This document shows, in pieces, positions 1 to 10,976 of a DNA stretch of 64,000 bases. The notes beneath the pieces were generated by a model, which saw only the letters and a list, made by a program, of their open reading frames with translations, did not search any database and was not told the DNA's origin. Source of the DNA: Dactylorhiza incarnata (lineage: Eukaryota; Streptophyta; Magnoliopsida; Asparagales; Orchidaceae); assembly GCA_033032865.1 (NCBI GenBank), contig JAWHQI010000009.1, positions 14,402,001 through 14,466,000 of the forward strand, in the 5' to 3' direction. The position numbers were made by a program, and so were the translations under genes. Numbering within the stretch: position 1 is the first letter of the stretch; each line of letters starts with the position of its first letter.

Positions 1-2123
1 TTCATTTTACCTTCATGAACTAACTTATAGGTTTCAAGAATAATGTCTTTTGAGACTGGGCTCCAGAGTTCTGGAAAACTCTTCTCAACCTTAGCTTTGC
101 ACTGACCTGTAGAGCTAGAACTTGGAACAGATCGACTAGCAGAAGGACCTTCACCAAACATTCTTTTTCTTTTGGTCCCAGCCCTATCTGATTGATCTTC
201 AACAAAAGGAGCATTACCAAGTAGTTCTTCTGGCCTTGGAGAAAACTGAGGAACAGGAACATCTGGATCAATTGCTAACTCAGGAAAAATCTGATTATGA
301 AGTCACGTTGCTGTTTTGAAGGAATAAGCATTAATATCAGCAACTTGCTTCAGCATCCTGGAAGAGAACTGCTCAAACTGAGATTTCCATGAGCTATGAA
401 GAGCAGATACGGAGCTTTCAATCAAGTCTGTCATTTGAGCTACTATATTTTCCTCCCCCTTTCTGACTTCTACAGATAGGGTTTGGAGAATATCATCTTT
501 GAAATGGCCCACCTCATCAACAACTCTGAAGGTGTTAGCTTCTGCATCATTACTCATCGATTGTTGAAGTTGGGTTACTATTACAGTCTGTTTCAACACT
601 GTGCCTACACCTTCAGTTGCATGTTCAATTTGCTTGCTCCCTAGACTCATCAAATCAGAGAGATTTTCATAATTTGATTTGATTTTGGCTAACTCCCTAC
701 CAAGATCACTTTCAACTGAGGCAATCTTCCTGTGAACAGTTGTCAAAGAGTTCTCAAACTGTTCACTTTGCTTCTTGAGCATAACTTCAATCTTGCCCAG
801 AAGAGAATCTGCATCATGGATTGGAGGGGAAGGATGAGAGGATGGAAGAGTAGCAGCAGGGGCAGCACCAGGAGCATCATCAGGGATTTCTTCAATCTCA
901 AGAGAAGAAACCTTATTATCTTCTGCACAACCTAGCTCATCTGGAGCATTCTTGGTTGTGTCAAACTCTGACTCCCCCTCAACATGTACTAGGGGAGGTG
1001 TTAATTCATGAACTGACATATCATCATCATCTTCAAAAACAAAATCAGCACCAGACCCTGCCTGTTGGCCACTGGGACTGTGCCCTTCAGATATTTCTTG
1101 TTGAATATTCTTCAGAACAGCTGAAACTATCTCATTCGCTAACGAAGTTTCTGCTTCAATAACTGATGGAGAAGGAGGTGGTGGTGGAACTGAATCTGGA
1201 GTGTGAACAGGTGAGGGTGAAGGGATAGTATCTGACGGATCTGACTGTGTCACTGATGGAATGAGTTCTGTTGGAGCTGATGAGGGCTGACCTTTTGCTT
1301 TAGAACGGATTGGCAGCTTGGCACGACTTGAAGCTTTAGAACGAATCCGAGGAGGAGGAATTTCTGCTTCACTTGCAATTGCAGACTGATGAGTCTCCCC
1401 CTCAGAAGTAGCACTAGCCATTCCTGGCTTCTTGATTCGAATGTCCCATCTCTGCATAGAGATAACATCGATCTTCTTGAGATGGTGGATGACTGTACCT
1501 TTAGACATGTCAAAGATAGCTGGGTTGAACTGATTCAGGAACAATGAGATGATCCGGGCAAATTTTGGAGAATTAATACAGGCTTTGATATTAGAGAATA
1601 AGATTGAGGCCCAATCTCTCTTTTTCCCTGACATGATTCCAACCAACAACAGAAAAGTCTCTTCAGACACATGCCCTTGTGTGCCTGTCTTGCAGAATAG
1701 AACTTTTAAGATTATATCCACTAGGAGCTTCCCTGCATCATTCATCTTATGCCTCTTAACTGCAGAAAAATCTGAGTCCAGACCACAGTACCTTGCTGTT
1801 CTCAACCAGTCATTGTCATCTAGATCTTCTTCAGCTTCTATTTCAGACATCTGCAAATACTTAGTAAGAGTCTTTGGAGAGACTTTGATTTTGATACCCT
1901 TAACAAAAGAGATCAACATTCTTCCTTCCTTAATAGGTTTCACGTTGATAAAGAATTCTTCAACCTCATCAAACAGCACGCGGCAAGGATGTTCCAGAAC
2001 GAATGAAAGACCAGCGGCATCAAGCATACAGAAAAGATTTTTGAAATCCTCGGATAAACAGGCGATTCATGAGCGAACGACTTCACTGCCGACGCCGATC
2101 TTTGGATAAGAAGAAGGAGCCAT
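1..2123 (-). pseudogene. Env-like third ORF of the SIRE element, partial
   Basis: The frame opens at an ATG at 2123-2121 and runs past the left edge, over 700 codons. The N-terminal ~200 residues resemble the conserved domain often labelled putative plant transposon protein in plant databases; the middle is rich in Pro and Ser with acidic stretches, and the C-terminal part looks coiled-coil-like. I see no clear signal peptide or membrane segment in the part present. Two in-frame TGA codons interrupt it, at 2069-2067 and 305-303, both possible CGA-to-TGA changes; the frame stays open on both sides, including from 302 to the window edge. Position after pol is that of SIRE env-like genes; the function of such ORFs is unknown, and the env name is positional only. 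Confidence 0.75.
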
Positions 2124-2281
2124 TGAAGCAAGATATGGAGAACTGTCAAACGGAGAGGATGAAGAATCGAGAGCCACTGAGAGCACTGAGAACTGTCGCT
2201 AACCGTCGCCGCTCGAGAGAAAGTCGAAAGGTCGGGGAGAACTCGGAAATTGATTTCGTGAACATCAAGTTTTCGATTTCT

Positions 2282-2306
2282 TATATATATATATATATAT
2301 ATATAT
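2282..2306. repeat. (TA)n microsatellite between pol and env-like ORF
   Basis: An uninterrupted TA run lies about 160 bp upstream (minus strand) of the env-like ATG and downstream of the TCTCGAGA array. The interval between it and the ATG is CT-rich, like a plant 5' UTR. It could serve as a TATA element, or be only a simple repeat. Confidence 0.85.
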
Positions 2307-2394
2307 GATTTTGATTTGACGTTAAAATGACATTTTGAAGAAAATTAAAAGTGGAAATAGCGCGTACCTGACGTTTGGAATTCTTAAAGAAAAC

Positions 2395-2640
2395 TATGTC
2401 TCGAGACATCGGGTATGTCTCGAGAACTCAGGAGTTTCAACAGGTTATTTCCTTCATTGATGTCTCGGGAGATAACCCATATCTCGAGACATCACCATAT
2501 CTCGAGATCTTGAACTTGTCTCGAGAGAACTAGCTTGTCTCAAGAAATCCCAGAAGTTCTTTGGATTTCGAGACTTAAAGTGATTTAAGTTTCCGAGAAA
2601 CAAGAAAGTTCCCGAGACCATGTGGTTCTCGAGATATATA
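2395..2640. repeat. TCTCGAGA palindrome array in the pol-env spacer
   Basis: At least five perfect copies of the 8-bp palindrome TCTCGAGA (2399, 2418, 2482, 2500, 2519) plus degenerate ones such as TCTCGGGA and TCTCAAGA lie between the pol stop and the env-like ORF. Spacing is irregular, about 11-46 bp. The same word forms the array in this element's LTR (9138-9390). Cluster density is far above chance for an 8-mer. Confidence 0.85.
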
Positions 2641-2742
2641 TATATCTGATCTTGAGAAAATCATCTGAAAACTTGAACTTCCCTGGAGTTTTTCTGGATT
2701 TGTAAAGTCTTCAGGTCTTCATGGTTTTGGTTGATGTGATCA

Positions 2743-5700
2743 TTACTCCATGTTGAGCATTCCAAGTTCCGTCTTGAAGAAGGAGAACTTAGTCTCATCC
2801 AGTGGCTTCGTGAATATGTCAGCAACTTGCTTATCCGTGGGGACATAACTTAGATTTATATCACCCATCTCCACATGCTCCCGGATAAAGTGATATCGTA
2901 GCTCGATGTGCTTTGTCCGACTGTGAGAGACTGGATTATTTGCGATAGCAATTGCACTGGAAGAGTCGCAAAACATGGGAATGTCTTTGATCTTCATGTT
3001 GTAGTCTTGAAGTTGATTTCTTATCCATAGAAGTTGTGCGCAACAACTGCCAGCAGAAATGTATTCTGACTCGGCGGTTGATATTGCAACACAATTCTGC
3101 TTCTTGCTACTCCAGGAAATAAGTCTCCTTCCGAGGAATTGACACGTCCCAGAAGTGCTTTTCCTGTCGTCTTTGCTACCTGCAAAGTCTGCATCTGAAA
3201 AACCAATTAGTTCGCTATCATTACTTCTTGGGTACCATAAGCCAAGATTTGGCGTGCCTTTAAGGTATCTCAAAATCCGCTTTGCAGCAGTATAGTGGGA
3301 TTCCTTAGAGTTCACCTGATATCTAGCACATACACATGTAGAAAACATTATATCAGGTCTACTGGCAGTAAGGTAGAGCAAGGAGCCAATTATGCTTCTG
3401 TACTTGGTTTCATCAAAAGGTTTCCCTTTCTCATCCTTGTCCAGAGACGTAGCTGAGCTCATTGGAGTCCTCATAGAGGTTGCACTCTCCATTCCAAATT
3501 TCTTAATCAACTCCTTAGTGAACTTCGTCTGAGAAATGAAGATTCCATCTTCAGACTGTTTCACTTGAAGTCCTAAGAAATATTTCAGCTCACCCATACT
3601 GCTCATTTCAAATTTCCCTTGCATAAGTTTAGAAAACTTTTTGCAGAGGTTATCATCCGTAGAGCCAAATATGATGTCATCGACATAGATTTGCACTAGC
3701 AGAATCTTGCCTTTTACTTCCCTAAGAAATAATGTCTTATCTATCTTTCCTCTTGTGAACTTGTTCTCAAGAAGAAAGTTAGACAGCGTCTCATACCAAG
3801 CCCGAGGAGCTTGTTTCAAACCATATAAAGCTTTTTGTAATAAATAAACATGATTGGGATGATCAGGATTAACAAAACCTAGGGGTTGTTCAACGTATAC
3901 TTCCTCTTTAATGTCTCCGTTTAGGAAAGCGGATTTGACATTCATTTGATATACGGTGAAACCCTTGAAAGCAGCATAAGCAAGAAAGAGTCTGATCGCT
4001 TCGAGCCTTGCTACTGGAGCGTACGTCTGATCGAAGTCGATACCTTCCTCTTGTCTGTATCCTTTAGCTACAAGTCTGGCTTTGTTCTTTATGATTGTTC
4101 CTTCTTCATCCAGCTTGTTTCTATACACCCACTTTGTTCCAATGACATTTTTGTCCTTGGGTTTTGGAACAAGTGTCCATACCTTACAGCGTTTGAACTG
4201 ATTTAATTCTTCTTCCATAGCAATTATCCAAGATGGATCTTCATTTGCCTCTTGGAATTTCTTCGGTTCGACCTGCGAAAGAAAACTCAAATGCATATTC
4301 ACGTTAATGGTACCTCGTCTTGTTCTTATTCCTTCATGAGGATCTCCTATGATCTGATCAACTGGATGATCCCTCATGTGTCGTAGCCCGAGGTTCCTTG
4401 CATGATTTGGACCAATAGGAATTTCTTCTACTGTTGGAGTATCTTCCTCCACTTGGATTGGCTCTTCATCAGGATGATCTTCTTCATAGATAGTTATTGG
4501 GGGAATTTTGACGAAGTGTTGAGAATTTTCTTCAACTGGCTGATCCAAGCTTAAGTCCTGCAGCTTTGAACCTGTGTCTACAGAAGAAATGCTAGAGGAG
4601 CTGCCTTGTAGCATGCTCGTCTCATCAAATACAACATTAATAGATTCTTCTACCACCAGGGTTTTCTTATTAAAAACTCTATATGCCCTACTATGGCTAC
4701 TATAACCTACAAAAATACCTTCAAAGCTCTTTTCACTAAACTTAGTTTTGTAATGCTTTTCATTGTTTAGCACAAAGCATTTACAACCAAAGATTCGAAA
4801 ATAAGAAATGGTCGGTTTCTTGCCTTTTAGAAGTTCATAAGGAGTCTTTTCATGGTTTTTGTTTATGAGTGCTCTGTTTTGCACATGGCATGCAGTATTG
4901 ACAGCTTCAGCCCAGAAATATTCAGGTAGTGAAGAGTCACTCAACATGGTTCTGCAAGCCTCAATAAGTGTTCTATTCTTTCTCTCAGCTACTCCATTTT
5001 GTTGTGGAGTTCGAGGAGAGGAAAACTCATGAAAGATACTGAGGCTTTCGCAGAATTCTGTCATGGCTCCAGATTCAAATTCTGTACCATGGTCACTTCT
5101 GATTTTGACCACCGAACAGTTAAATTCATTCTGGACTTGCCTGACAAAACTAGTGATAGTGTCAAAGGTATCTGACTTGTGTTTCAGAAAGAATACCCAG
5201 GCAAAACGAGAGTAATCATCTACAATAACCAATGTGTAAGATTTTCCTCCTAAACTTCTAATTTGCAAAGGACCAAACAAATTCATATGGAGCAGGTATA
5301 AACACCTGGTTGAATCTTTGCCAATAATGCTCTTAAAGGTAGCTCTTGTTTGCTTGCCTTTTACACATGCATGACAAGATCTATCTTTAATGCACTTAAC
5401 ATCTGGTGCATCTCGCACTAAGTTTTGAGAAAACAATTTATTAATAGTTTTGAGATTTATATGTGCTAATCTCTTGAGCCATTGGTCAACAAGAAATGCA
5501 CTATCTTTTGCCAAAAGACATACTGGTGTAGAAGATGATATACACAGAAAATTTAAACAAAATATGTTTCTACAGCGAATGCCTGATAAAATCATTTCAT
5601 GATTTTCAGCCGACTTTATCAAACACTTATCTTTATGAAAATCAACAATGTATCCTTTATCACAAAGTTGACTTATGCTTATCAGATTATGTTGTAATCC

Positions 5701-5940
5701 TTCCACATAAGCTACATCGGAAAACGATACATTGCCATTAGAAATCATACCATAGCCTTTAGTTATTCCTCTGTCTGAACCACCAAAAATAACTTTTGGA
5801 CCGTTCGCAACTGGAATGTAGTTTTGCAAAAGGCTTCTTGTCCCGGTCATATGCCGAGAGCATCCACTATCCAAGTACCAGATAGGATTTTTATTGGCCT
5901 TTGGACATACCTGCAAAAACAAATCATTTCGCCTTAGGAG
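2743..5940 (-). pseudogene. pol: SIRE pol: protease, integrase, reverse transcriptase, RNase H (open frame, catalytic residues lost)
   Basis: A frame of 1059 codons is open from 5922 to a stop at 2745-2743. Counting from 5922: protease DSG at 18-20; integrase zinc region at about 148-185; integrase core with D277 and E313; RT with YVDD at 746-749; RNase H with D910, E951 and D986. There is no real start codon, because gag and pol form one polyprotein and the frame joins gag upstream through a frameshift near 5940. Although uninterrupted, it carries key substitutions: the first integrase aspartate is N214 (codon 5283-5281), the first RT aspartate of the QMDVKSAFL motif is N661 (3942-3940), and the first histidine of the HHCC zinc motif is leucine (5478-5476). 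It is therefore very unlikely to encode active enzymes. Confidence 0.9.
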
Positions 5941-8237
5941 CCCAAACAGATTTGGGTCCTTGGTCCCGTGTTAGTTGAGCACCACGATGAATGTTAACAT
6001 TGCGAGTGGTCTGCCTTTCAACATTCACTTGTGGTCTCCTAGTATACGTTGTATTGAACCAACAATCAATGGCAAAGTGACCAATTTTGCCGCAGCACCA
6101 ACAGTCGAATCTGTTGTACCTTCTTTTTACACTCTCCTGCTTAACTTTTTGAACGTTAGCTCTTGCAGGAGCAGTCCTTTCGATGAGGATGCCTCATGGG
6201 GATAACACACACAAGGTGGTATTGTCTTCTTCGGCTTTGGTGGAACAGCATTCACTTTTGGTGCTTTCTTAGCGCTCGGACCATGAACAAACGGACCGTA
6301 CCCTTTCTTATTAATCTCTTGATAAGGTGCTTGAAAGCGCTATCACCAAAGTTTCAGGGAGGAGCCCATTCCTTATGATCATTCACAGGTGAAAAAGGAA
6401 TTGGTCGTGTGAAATGACCATAGGAACTCTCCATATCATAAGCATTCGTAGGGAATATGACTCTCTTGAATGCTACAGGCTCTTGATGAGCTTTCCCTTT
6501 TTCTTTGGTAGTAGCTTTCTTAGCAACCAGACCATTCTTCTTAGCAATTGAATTTTTTGAAGAATTGCTAGTACTAGCTTCATGCCCTATACCGCTTCCT
6601 TTTGCCTTAGTGGTAAAAGTACCAATAATTGGCAGAACAGTTTTAGGTTGAGAGAATGCTTCAACCAACTTCTTCTCAGCCGCAAGCTGTTCCTCCAAGA
6701 CATTTATCGAATGATCTCTCAGGGCAAGAGTCTCTTCCGAGCTTTTGATCTTGTCTTTCAAGGCTTGGACTTCCTCTTTGAGAGAAGAAAGTTCTTCAAC
6801 TTCTTTTCTCAAGTTAGATTCCACCTCCTTGAGAGCCAAGATCTCCTTACCCTGAGTTTTGACAACCTTTCGGCACTTGTCCAAGCTTTGGAGCATTTTT
6901 GTATATTGAGACATGAGCTCAGATTCATCGTCTGAGGGGTTATCCTTTTGTTCAGCCGAAGCATAATCAGAATCAGATAGGATAGTGTGATCATTTACCT
7001 TTCCGGTGTACGGGGGTTCTTCTTCATCATCAGACATGGCCATCAGGCCGAAGTAAGCTTCTTCTTCATCACTCGACTCATCGGAGTCACTGTCGCTCAG
7101 AGTTTTGGCTTTCTTAGCGACGAAGCTTCTATCTGATTTCTTCTTTCCGTGGATGGATTTCTTGTCTTCTTTCCTTCCACCTTCTTTCTTCTTATAGGGA
7201 CACTCAGCAATCATGTGCCCTGGCTTATTACAACAGTAGCAAATAATGTCAGAAGAAATGTGTTTGTTCTATTTGGATTTATACCTGTCATTATTGCTTG
7301 AGCCCTTCCTGTGATATTCGCCATCACGACGAGAATATTTATGATCCGAGGAAGACGGCTTGTTGTTCATGTGCCTTCGCTTGTTCAGCAGTTTCTTAAA
7401 CTGACGGGAAATTAAAGAGAACTCCCCATCAGACAGTTCGGAACAGGAGGAGCTGGCTTCTGATTCTTCTTCAATATCAGATTCCTTTTCTCTGATCGGT
7501 ATCACTGCTTTGCTCTTCTTTGAATTCTCTGCCTTCAAAGCTAAGGTTCTTTCTTTGCTTGAAGCTCGATTTACATCCTCTTCAGACTTTCGAATGTTCA
7601 TTTGTAATTCATGAGACAGCAGCTTTCCGAACAGATTCTGAGGTTCTAGACTTGGCAGTTTTCCAAACTCTCTAATGGCCACAATTTTGCTATCCCAGTC
7701 TTTCGTTAGAGAACGCAAGAATTTGTCATTTAGTTCACCGTTTGTGAACTCCCTGTCATAGTTCCTCAGACCATTGACTATTTTGAAGAATCGCTCGTAC
7801 GCATCAGCAATGCACTCCTTCTTACTCTGCTTGAAAGCCTCATACTCTTGATTGAGTAGGGATCTTCTGTCTTCTCTCACTTCGTCAGTACCTTCCATTA
7901 GAACAATCAAGGATGTCCACATTTCTTTGGCTGATTTGCAGTGGATTAAGTTTTGCAACATGGAATCGTCCACTGCACTTGCAATTATGTTTTTAGCCTT
8001 CTTGTCAAGAGCAACAAGAGCTATCTCATCCTTGGTCAAATCCATCATTTTCTTAGGTATCTGAACAGTAGGATTTGTAGACGAAGCGGTCATTGGCACA
8101 TGGGGACCTTCTTCCACGACTTGGAAGATTCTGGGATCTGCAGCTTCCATATAAAAACGGACTCTTTCCTTCCACATAGGAAAGTTGGCCTTAGTGCAGA
8201 TGGGCAATTTCAGAGAGGATTCCTTGACTCTATCCAT
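5941..8237 (-). pseudogene. gag: SIRE gag
   Basis: Starts at a good ATG (8237) about 65 bp downstream of the PBS on the minus strand. The N-terminal half is the retrotransposon gag/copia-type capsid region, with residues such as W-K-E-R-V-R and a conserved stretch near 120-200; a coiled-coil segment follows. Two zinc knuckles of the CX2CX4HX4C type are readable: one across 7240-7200 (CYCC...GH...C) and one near 6100-6060 (CWCC...GH...C). Disruptions: an in-frame TAG at 7271-7269, an in-frame TGA at 6356-6354, a one-base frameshift near 6320, and a second frameshift near 5940 before protease. The frame continues sensibly across both stops, so these are decay and not domain boundaries. Confidence 0.85.
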
Positions 8238-8300
8238 GGCTTGCTAGCAACTAGAAGGATGGATCCTGTTCAAGGTGTTAACCTAGCAATGAACAACCTG

Positions 8301-8312
8301 GCTCTGATACCA
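8301..8312 (-). other. Primer binding site of the SIRE element
   Basis: The minus strand reads TGGTATCAGAGC, complementary to the 3' end of plant initiator methionine tRNA, two bases after the LTR's terminal CA. This fixes the element's orientation and the inner LTR edge. Confidence 0.92.
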
Positions 8313-8566
8313 ATTGAAGTATCTAGTTGCCTACCTAAATCACCTAGAGGGGGGTGAATAAGTGATCTCCACGTCTTTTGCGGAATTAAAAAAAATTAAG
8401 CGTAAAGCACAGCACACAAAATAAATCACAGCCACAGATAACACCAGGAATTTATAGTGGTTCCCCGTACTTGGGTACTCCACTGCCGGCCTCGCCAATC
8501 TAGCACCACAGCTAGACTTGACTACTCACTAAATCTCGGATCAAGAACGATCCTACAGTCTCGTAG

Positions 8567-8665
8567 TCAAACTCCTACAAACTCAGAGAGAACCTCTCTT
8601 ACAACTCGGAGAAAACCTTCTCCTACAACTCGGAGAACAACCTCTCCTACAACTCGGAGATAACA
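8567..8665. repeat. About 24-bp tandem repeat in SIRE LTR
   Basis: Four to five degenerate copies of a unit containing CTACAACTCGGAGA follow each other inside the LTR, downstream of the TATA box. Probably a local slippage duplication. Confidence 0.8.
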
Positions 8666-9008
8666 ACTCCTACAATAGATGATAAAAGGTTTTGAACAAT
8701 GAGATACCAGATCTGAATAACAGAGGCGTTTTCTTCCTTCTTCTTGAATAGCTTTTGAGAACGATGAGGAAGAACAACTATCCTTCAAATCTGTCTTTGG
8801 CAATCCGAAACGATCCAATAGAGATTGTAGAATCAAAACACGGATCAATCGAATCCTTCTTGATAGAAATCGGCAACTCCAATGAGTAGATCGATCTCCA
8901 ATCGTGGACGATGGCGAGGCGGCGCTTTTCTCGTTCTTTTTGATCGGGAGAGAAATTAGGGTTTGAGAACGATTTGAAAACTTGTTATTAATGACTCAAG
9001 AGCGATCC

Positions 9009-9016
9009 TATATATA
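9009..9016 (-). promoter_or_regulatory. TATA box of the SIRE LTR
   Basis: TATATATA followed on the minus strand by GG. It lies about 120 bp downstream of the TCTCGAGA array and upstream of a leader that runs to the PBS. No other TATA-like word in this LTR is as well placed. Confidence 0.65.
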
Positions 9017-9137
9017 GAGGGAAGCAATTAAGGGATAAACCGGCCTTAAATGCACTCAATATAGTCGTTAGGATCGGGAGAGAGCGTTTATGAAACGACA
9101 AGAACAGAGAAAACAAATTAGATAATATTTCGAACAG

Positions 9138-9390
9138 AATTCTCGAGACATAAGGGTTCTCTCGAGACAAGAGGGATCTCCCGAAATATGAAGCAAAGAG
9201 AGCAGGAGAGAGATGTCTCGAGAACTCGATGATCTCTCGAGACATTACAAAGATTTCGGACAGAAGGTCTTTCGAGACATGCTTGATCTCTCGATACATC
9301 AAGAACAGAAATAACGAGATCCAAAGAACTTGCCTCTCGAGACAAGTCAGAACTCTCGAGACATACTTGATCTCTCGAGACATGTCCTTA
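9138..9390. repeat. TCTCGAGA palindrome array in U3 of SIRE LTR
   Basis: Seven perfect TCTCGAGA palindromes (9141, 9161, 9212, 9232, 9332, 9353, 9373) plus near copies (for example TTTCGAGA, TCTCGATA), many extended to TCTCGAGACAT. All are upstream of the TATA box in the element's sense. Confidence 0.85.
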
Positions 9391-9795
9391 GGAAAATTGT
9401 TTTCAACAATTTTCTTTTCTTCTCTTGAACACTTGCTGCAACCGCACTCCAAAGTCTTCAATAGTCTTGAAAATGAAGTGTACCCCAATAGAGAGATCAC
9501 ACATGAGTCATCACCATGTTTCATATAATGAAGAATTACATTGTATGAAACTGTGTTTGCAGACCCATTGTGACCTGACATTGAGTTACACTTAGCAATG
9601 ATAATCTGCAAGACAATACTGGAAAAGCATATCAAATACAAATGCAATTCAATCTTAGTTTAAGGGTGACTTCTCACAAATCAAGGTAATTGTGATTATA
9701 ATTTCCAACAAATTGCATGATTTTGGAACCTGAGTGTTCCTTTTGTTGTTAGTTGTGACTGTGCTGTCGCCTAACTGTGAGTTGCACTTGTGTAG

Positions 9796-10900
9796 GGCAC
9801 TCGAAGTGCAGCGGGACCGTCGCATCCCCGTGATGTGCATGAGAGTAGTGGGTCTGCTGAGGCCCCTACAGCTCCGTCTGCTGAGTTGGTTCGGCTAGTT
9901 ACTGAAGCCGTTCTAGCTGCGTTGAATGGCCAGCCTGAAAGGCAAGGCCAATTGCCAGTGCAAGAGGTGGCCCCTGAGCCACTAAGAGTGGAGCAAGTCC
10001 CAGTGAGGCGTGCTCCTGAGCAACAGCTGAAGCACTTTCTGGGATTTCGACCTCCTCCGTTTACCGGGGTTGAATCCCCAGCTGAGGCCGAAGACTGGTT
10101 GTCGCATGTGAAGCGAATTCTGACAGCGACACAGTCGGAGGAAGCGCAGAAGGTGACCTTTGCTTCTTTCTTGCTAGAAAAGGAAGCTAGGCGGTGGTGG
10201 GGTGAGGTTGAGAGGTGCCAATTCGCGGGAAGGCGACTGGTTGATGTGACGATGGAAGAGTTCTCGAGAATCTTCCTCGCATGGTATGTGCCTCAGTCGC
10301 AGCAGATCGCGATGGAGAACCAGTTCTTGGCTCTAACACAGGGTGGTAGACTGGTTGATGACTACTTGCATGAGTTCACCCGCCTCGGGTGCTATGCTGG
10401 AACTTCTTTCGATGATGAGGATAGAAGGGTGAACAGGTTTTATGGAGGTTTGCGTACTAAGTTGCGGCATCTTCTGACAGGGCCGTTGAAGCAGGGTTTC
10501 ACGACCCTCGTTGGTTCAGCCCGAGCCCTTGAGCAGGACATGCTCAGGGAAAAGGGCAAGGCGGTTGTGGTCGAGGCAGTGCCGGAGGGCAAAGCGCCGA
10601 GTGCGATGAAGTTGCGGAGGTTGAGTCGCTGGAAGAAGGCTCGAGTATCTGGGCCAGCTCCCTCTGGTTCGGGCGCGTCATCTGTACGTGGCCCTCTTAT
10701 TTGTTTCACTTGTGGCAAGCCTGGCCATTTCTCTCGGGATTGCCGCAGTGGGCTTCCAAGGCCAGAGAAGAAGGCGGGGCCAGCTTATTCTGAGAAGGGG
10801 AAGGCAGCTGAGTCCACTGCCTCCCGTATGGCTCCCCCGCATCCCAGAGTCTTTAGTCTTGATCAGCAGGAGGCTATCAAAGCCAAAGACGTCGTGACAG
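9796..10900 (+). CDS. gag: Tekay-1 gag (exon following a leader acceptor)
   Basis: The frame is open from just after an in-frame TAG (9793-9795) and has no ATG in its N-terminal part, so translation must start elsewhere. The TAG fits an intron acceptor (AG at 9794-9795) with a branch-point-like CTAAC at about 9770. The capsid region contains RRWWGEVE, the YVPQSQQ stretch, and [19 protein letters not shown]; one zinc knuckle, [14 protein letters not shown] (CX2CX4HX4C), lies near 10710-10750. The unspliced frame ends at a TAA at 10909-10911, a few codons into the proposed intron. Spliced, it would fuse in phase to protease. Confidence 0.85.
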
Positions 10901-10976
10901 GTACAATTTAAGATACAGTATTTACTGTTTTATATACATGTTCTAATGTTCATGCTAACCCTGCTTGGCGGCGTAG
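10901..10976 (+). other. Putative 76-nt intron at the gag-protease junction of Tekay-1
   Basis: Donor ACAG|GTACAA at 10900/10901 and acceptor GCGTAG|GC at 10976/10977, with TGCTAAC at 10953-10959 as a good branch point. The last exon base (G, codon position 1) joins GC to give a glycine codon, and the peptide reads [20 protein letters not shown], the continuous gag-protease arrangement usual in Tekay elements. Without splicing, gag ends inside the intron and pol is in another frame. The same intron position is present in Tekay-2 and Gypsy-3. Confidence 0.7.

Larger units (their letters stand above)
1..9710 (-). mobile_element. SIRE/Maximus-type Ty1/Copia element (3' end beyond left edge)
   Basis: Read on the minus strand the order is 5' LTR (9710-8315), iMet-type primer binding site, gag with two CCHC knuckles, protease, integrase, reverse transcriptase, RNase H, a spacer, and a long env-like third ORF that leaves the window. 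Protease-integrase-RT order defines Copia; a third ORF after pol and an LTR ending beside a run reading acctagagggggg are typical of the SIRE lineage. The 3' LTR is not in the window, so neither the target duplication nor LTR divergence can be read. The element appears to sit inside the 5' part of Tekay-1, whose gag leader starts right after 9710. Several stops, frameshifts and catalytic substitutions show it is inactive. Confidence 0.9.
8315..9710 (-). repeat. 5' LTR of the SIRE element
   Basis: On the minus strand the LTR starts TGTTGGAAAT at 9710 and ends CTTCA at 8315, next to the PBS, length 1396 bp. The inner end carries the CACCCCCCTCTAGG word typical of SIRE LTRs. A TATATATA box lies at 9009-9016 (minus orientation), with a palindromic array upstream in U3 and a 24-bp tandem repeat in the transcribed part. 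The sequence beyond 9710 belongs to Tekay-1. Confidence 0.88.

Noticed and set aside
5922..5922. TTG start for SIRE pol
   Set aside because: SIRE makes one gag-pol protein; the apparent start only marks the frameshift near 5940.
9835..9837. GTG as start of Tekay-1 gag
   Set aside because: GTG starts are not usual in plant nuclear genes, and the frame is open further upstream to a TAG that fits a splice acceptor.
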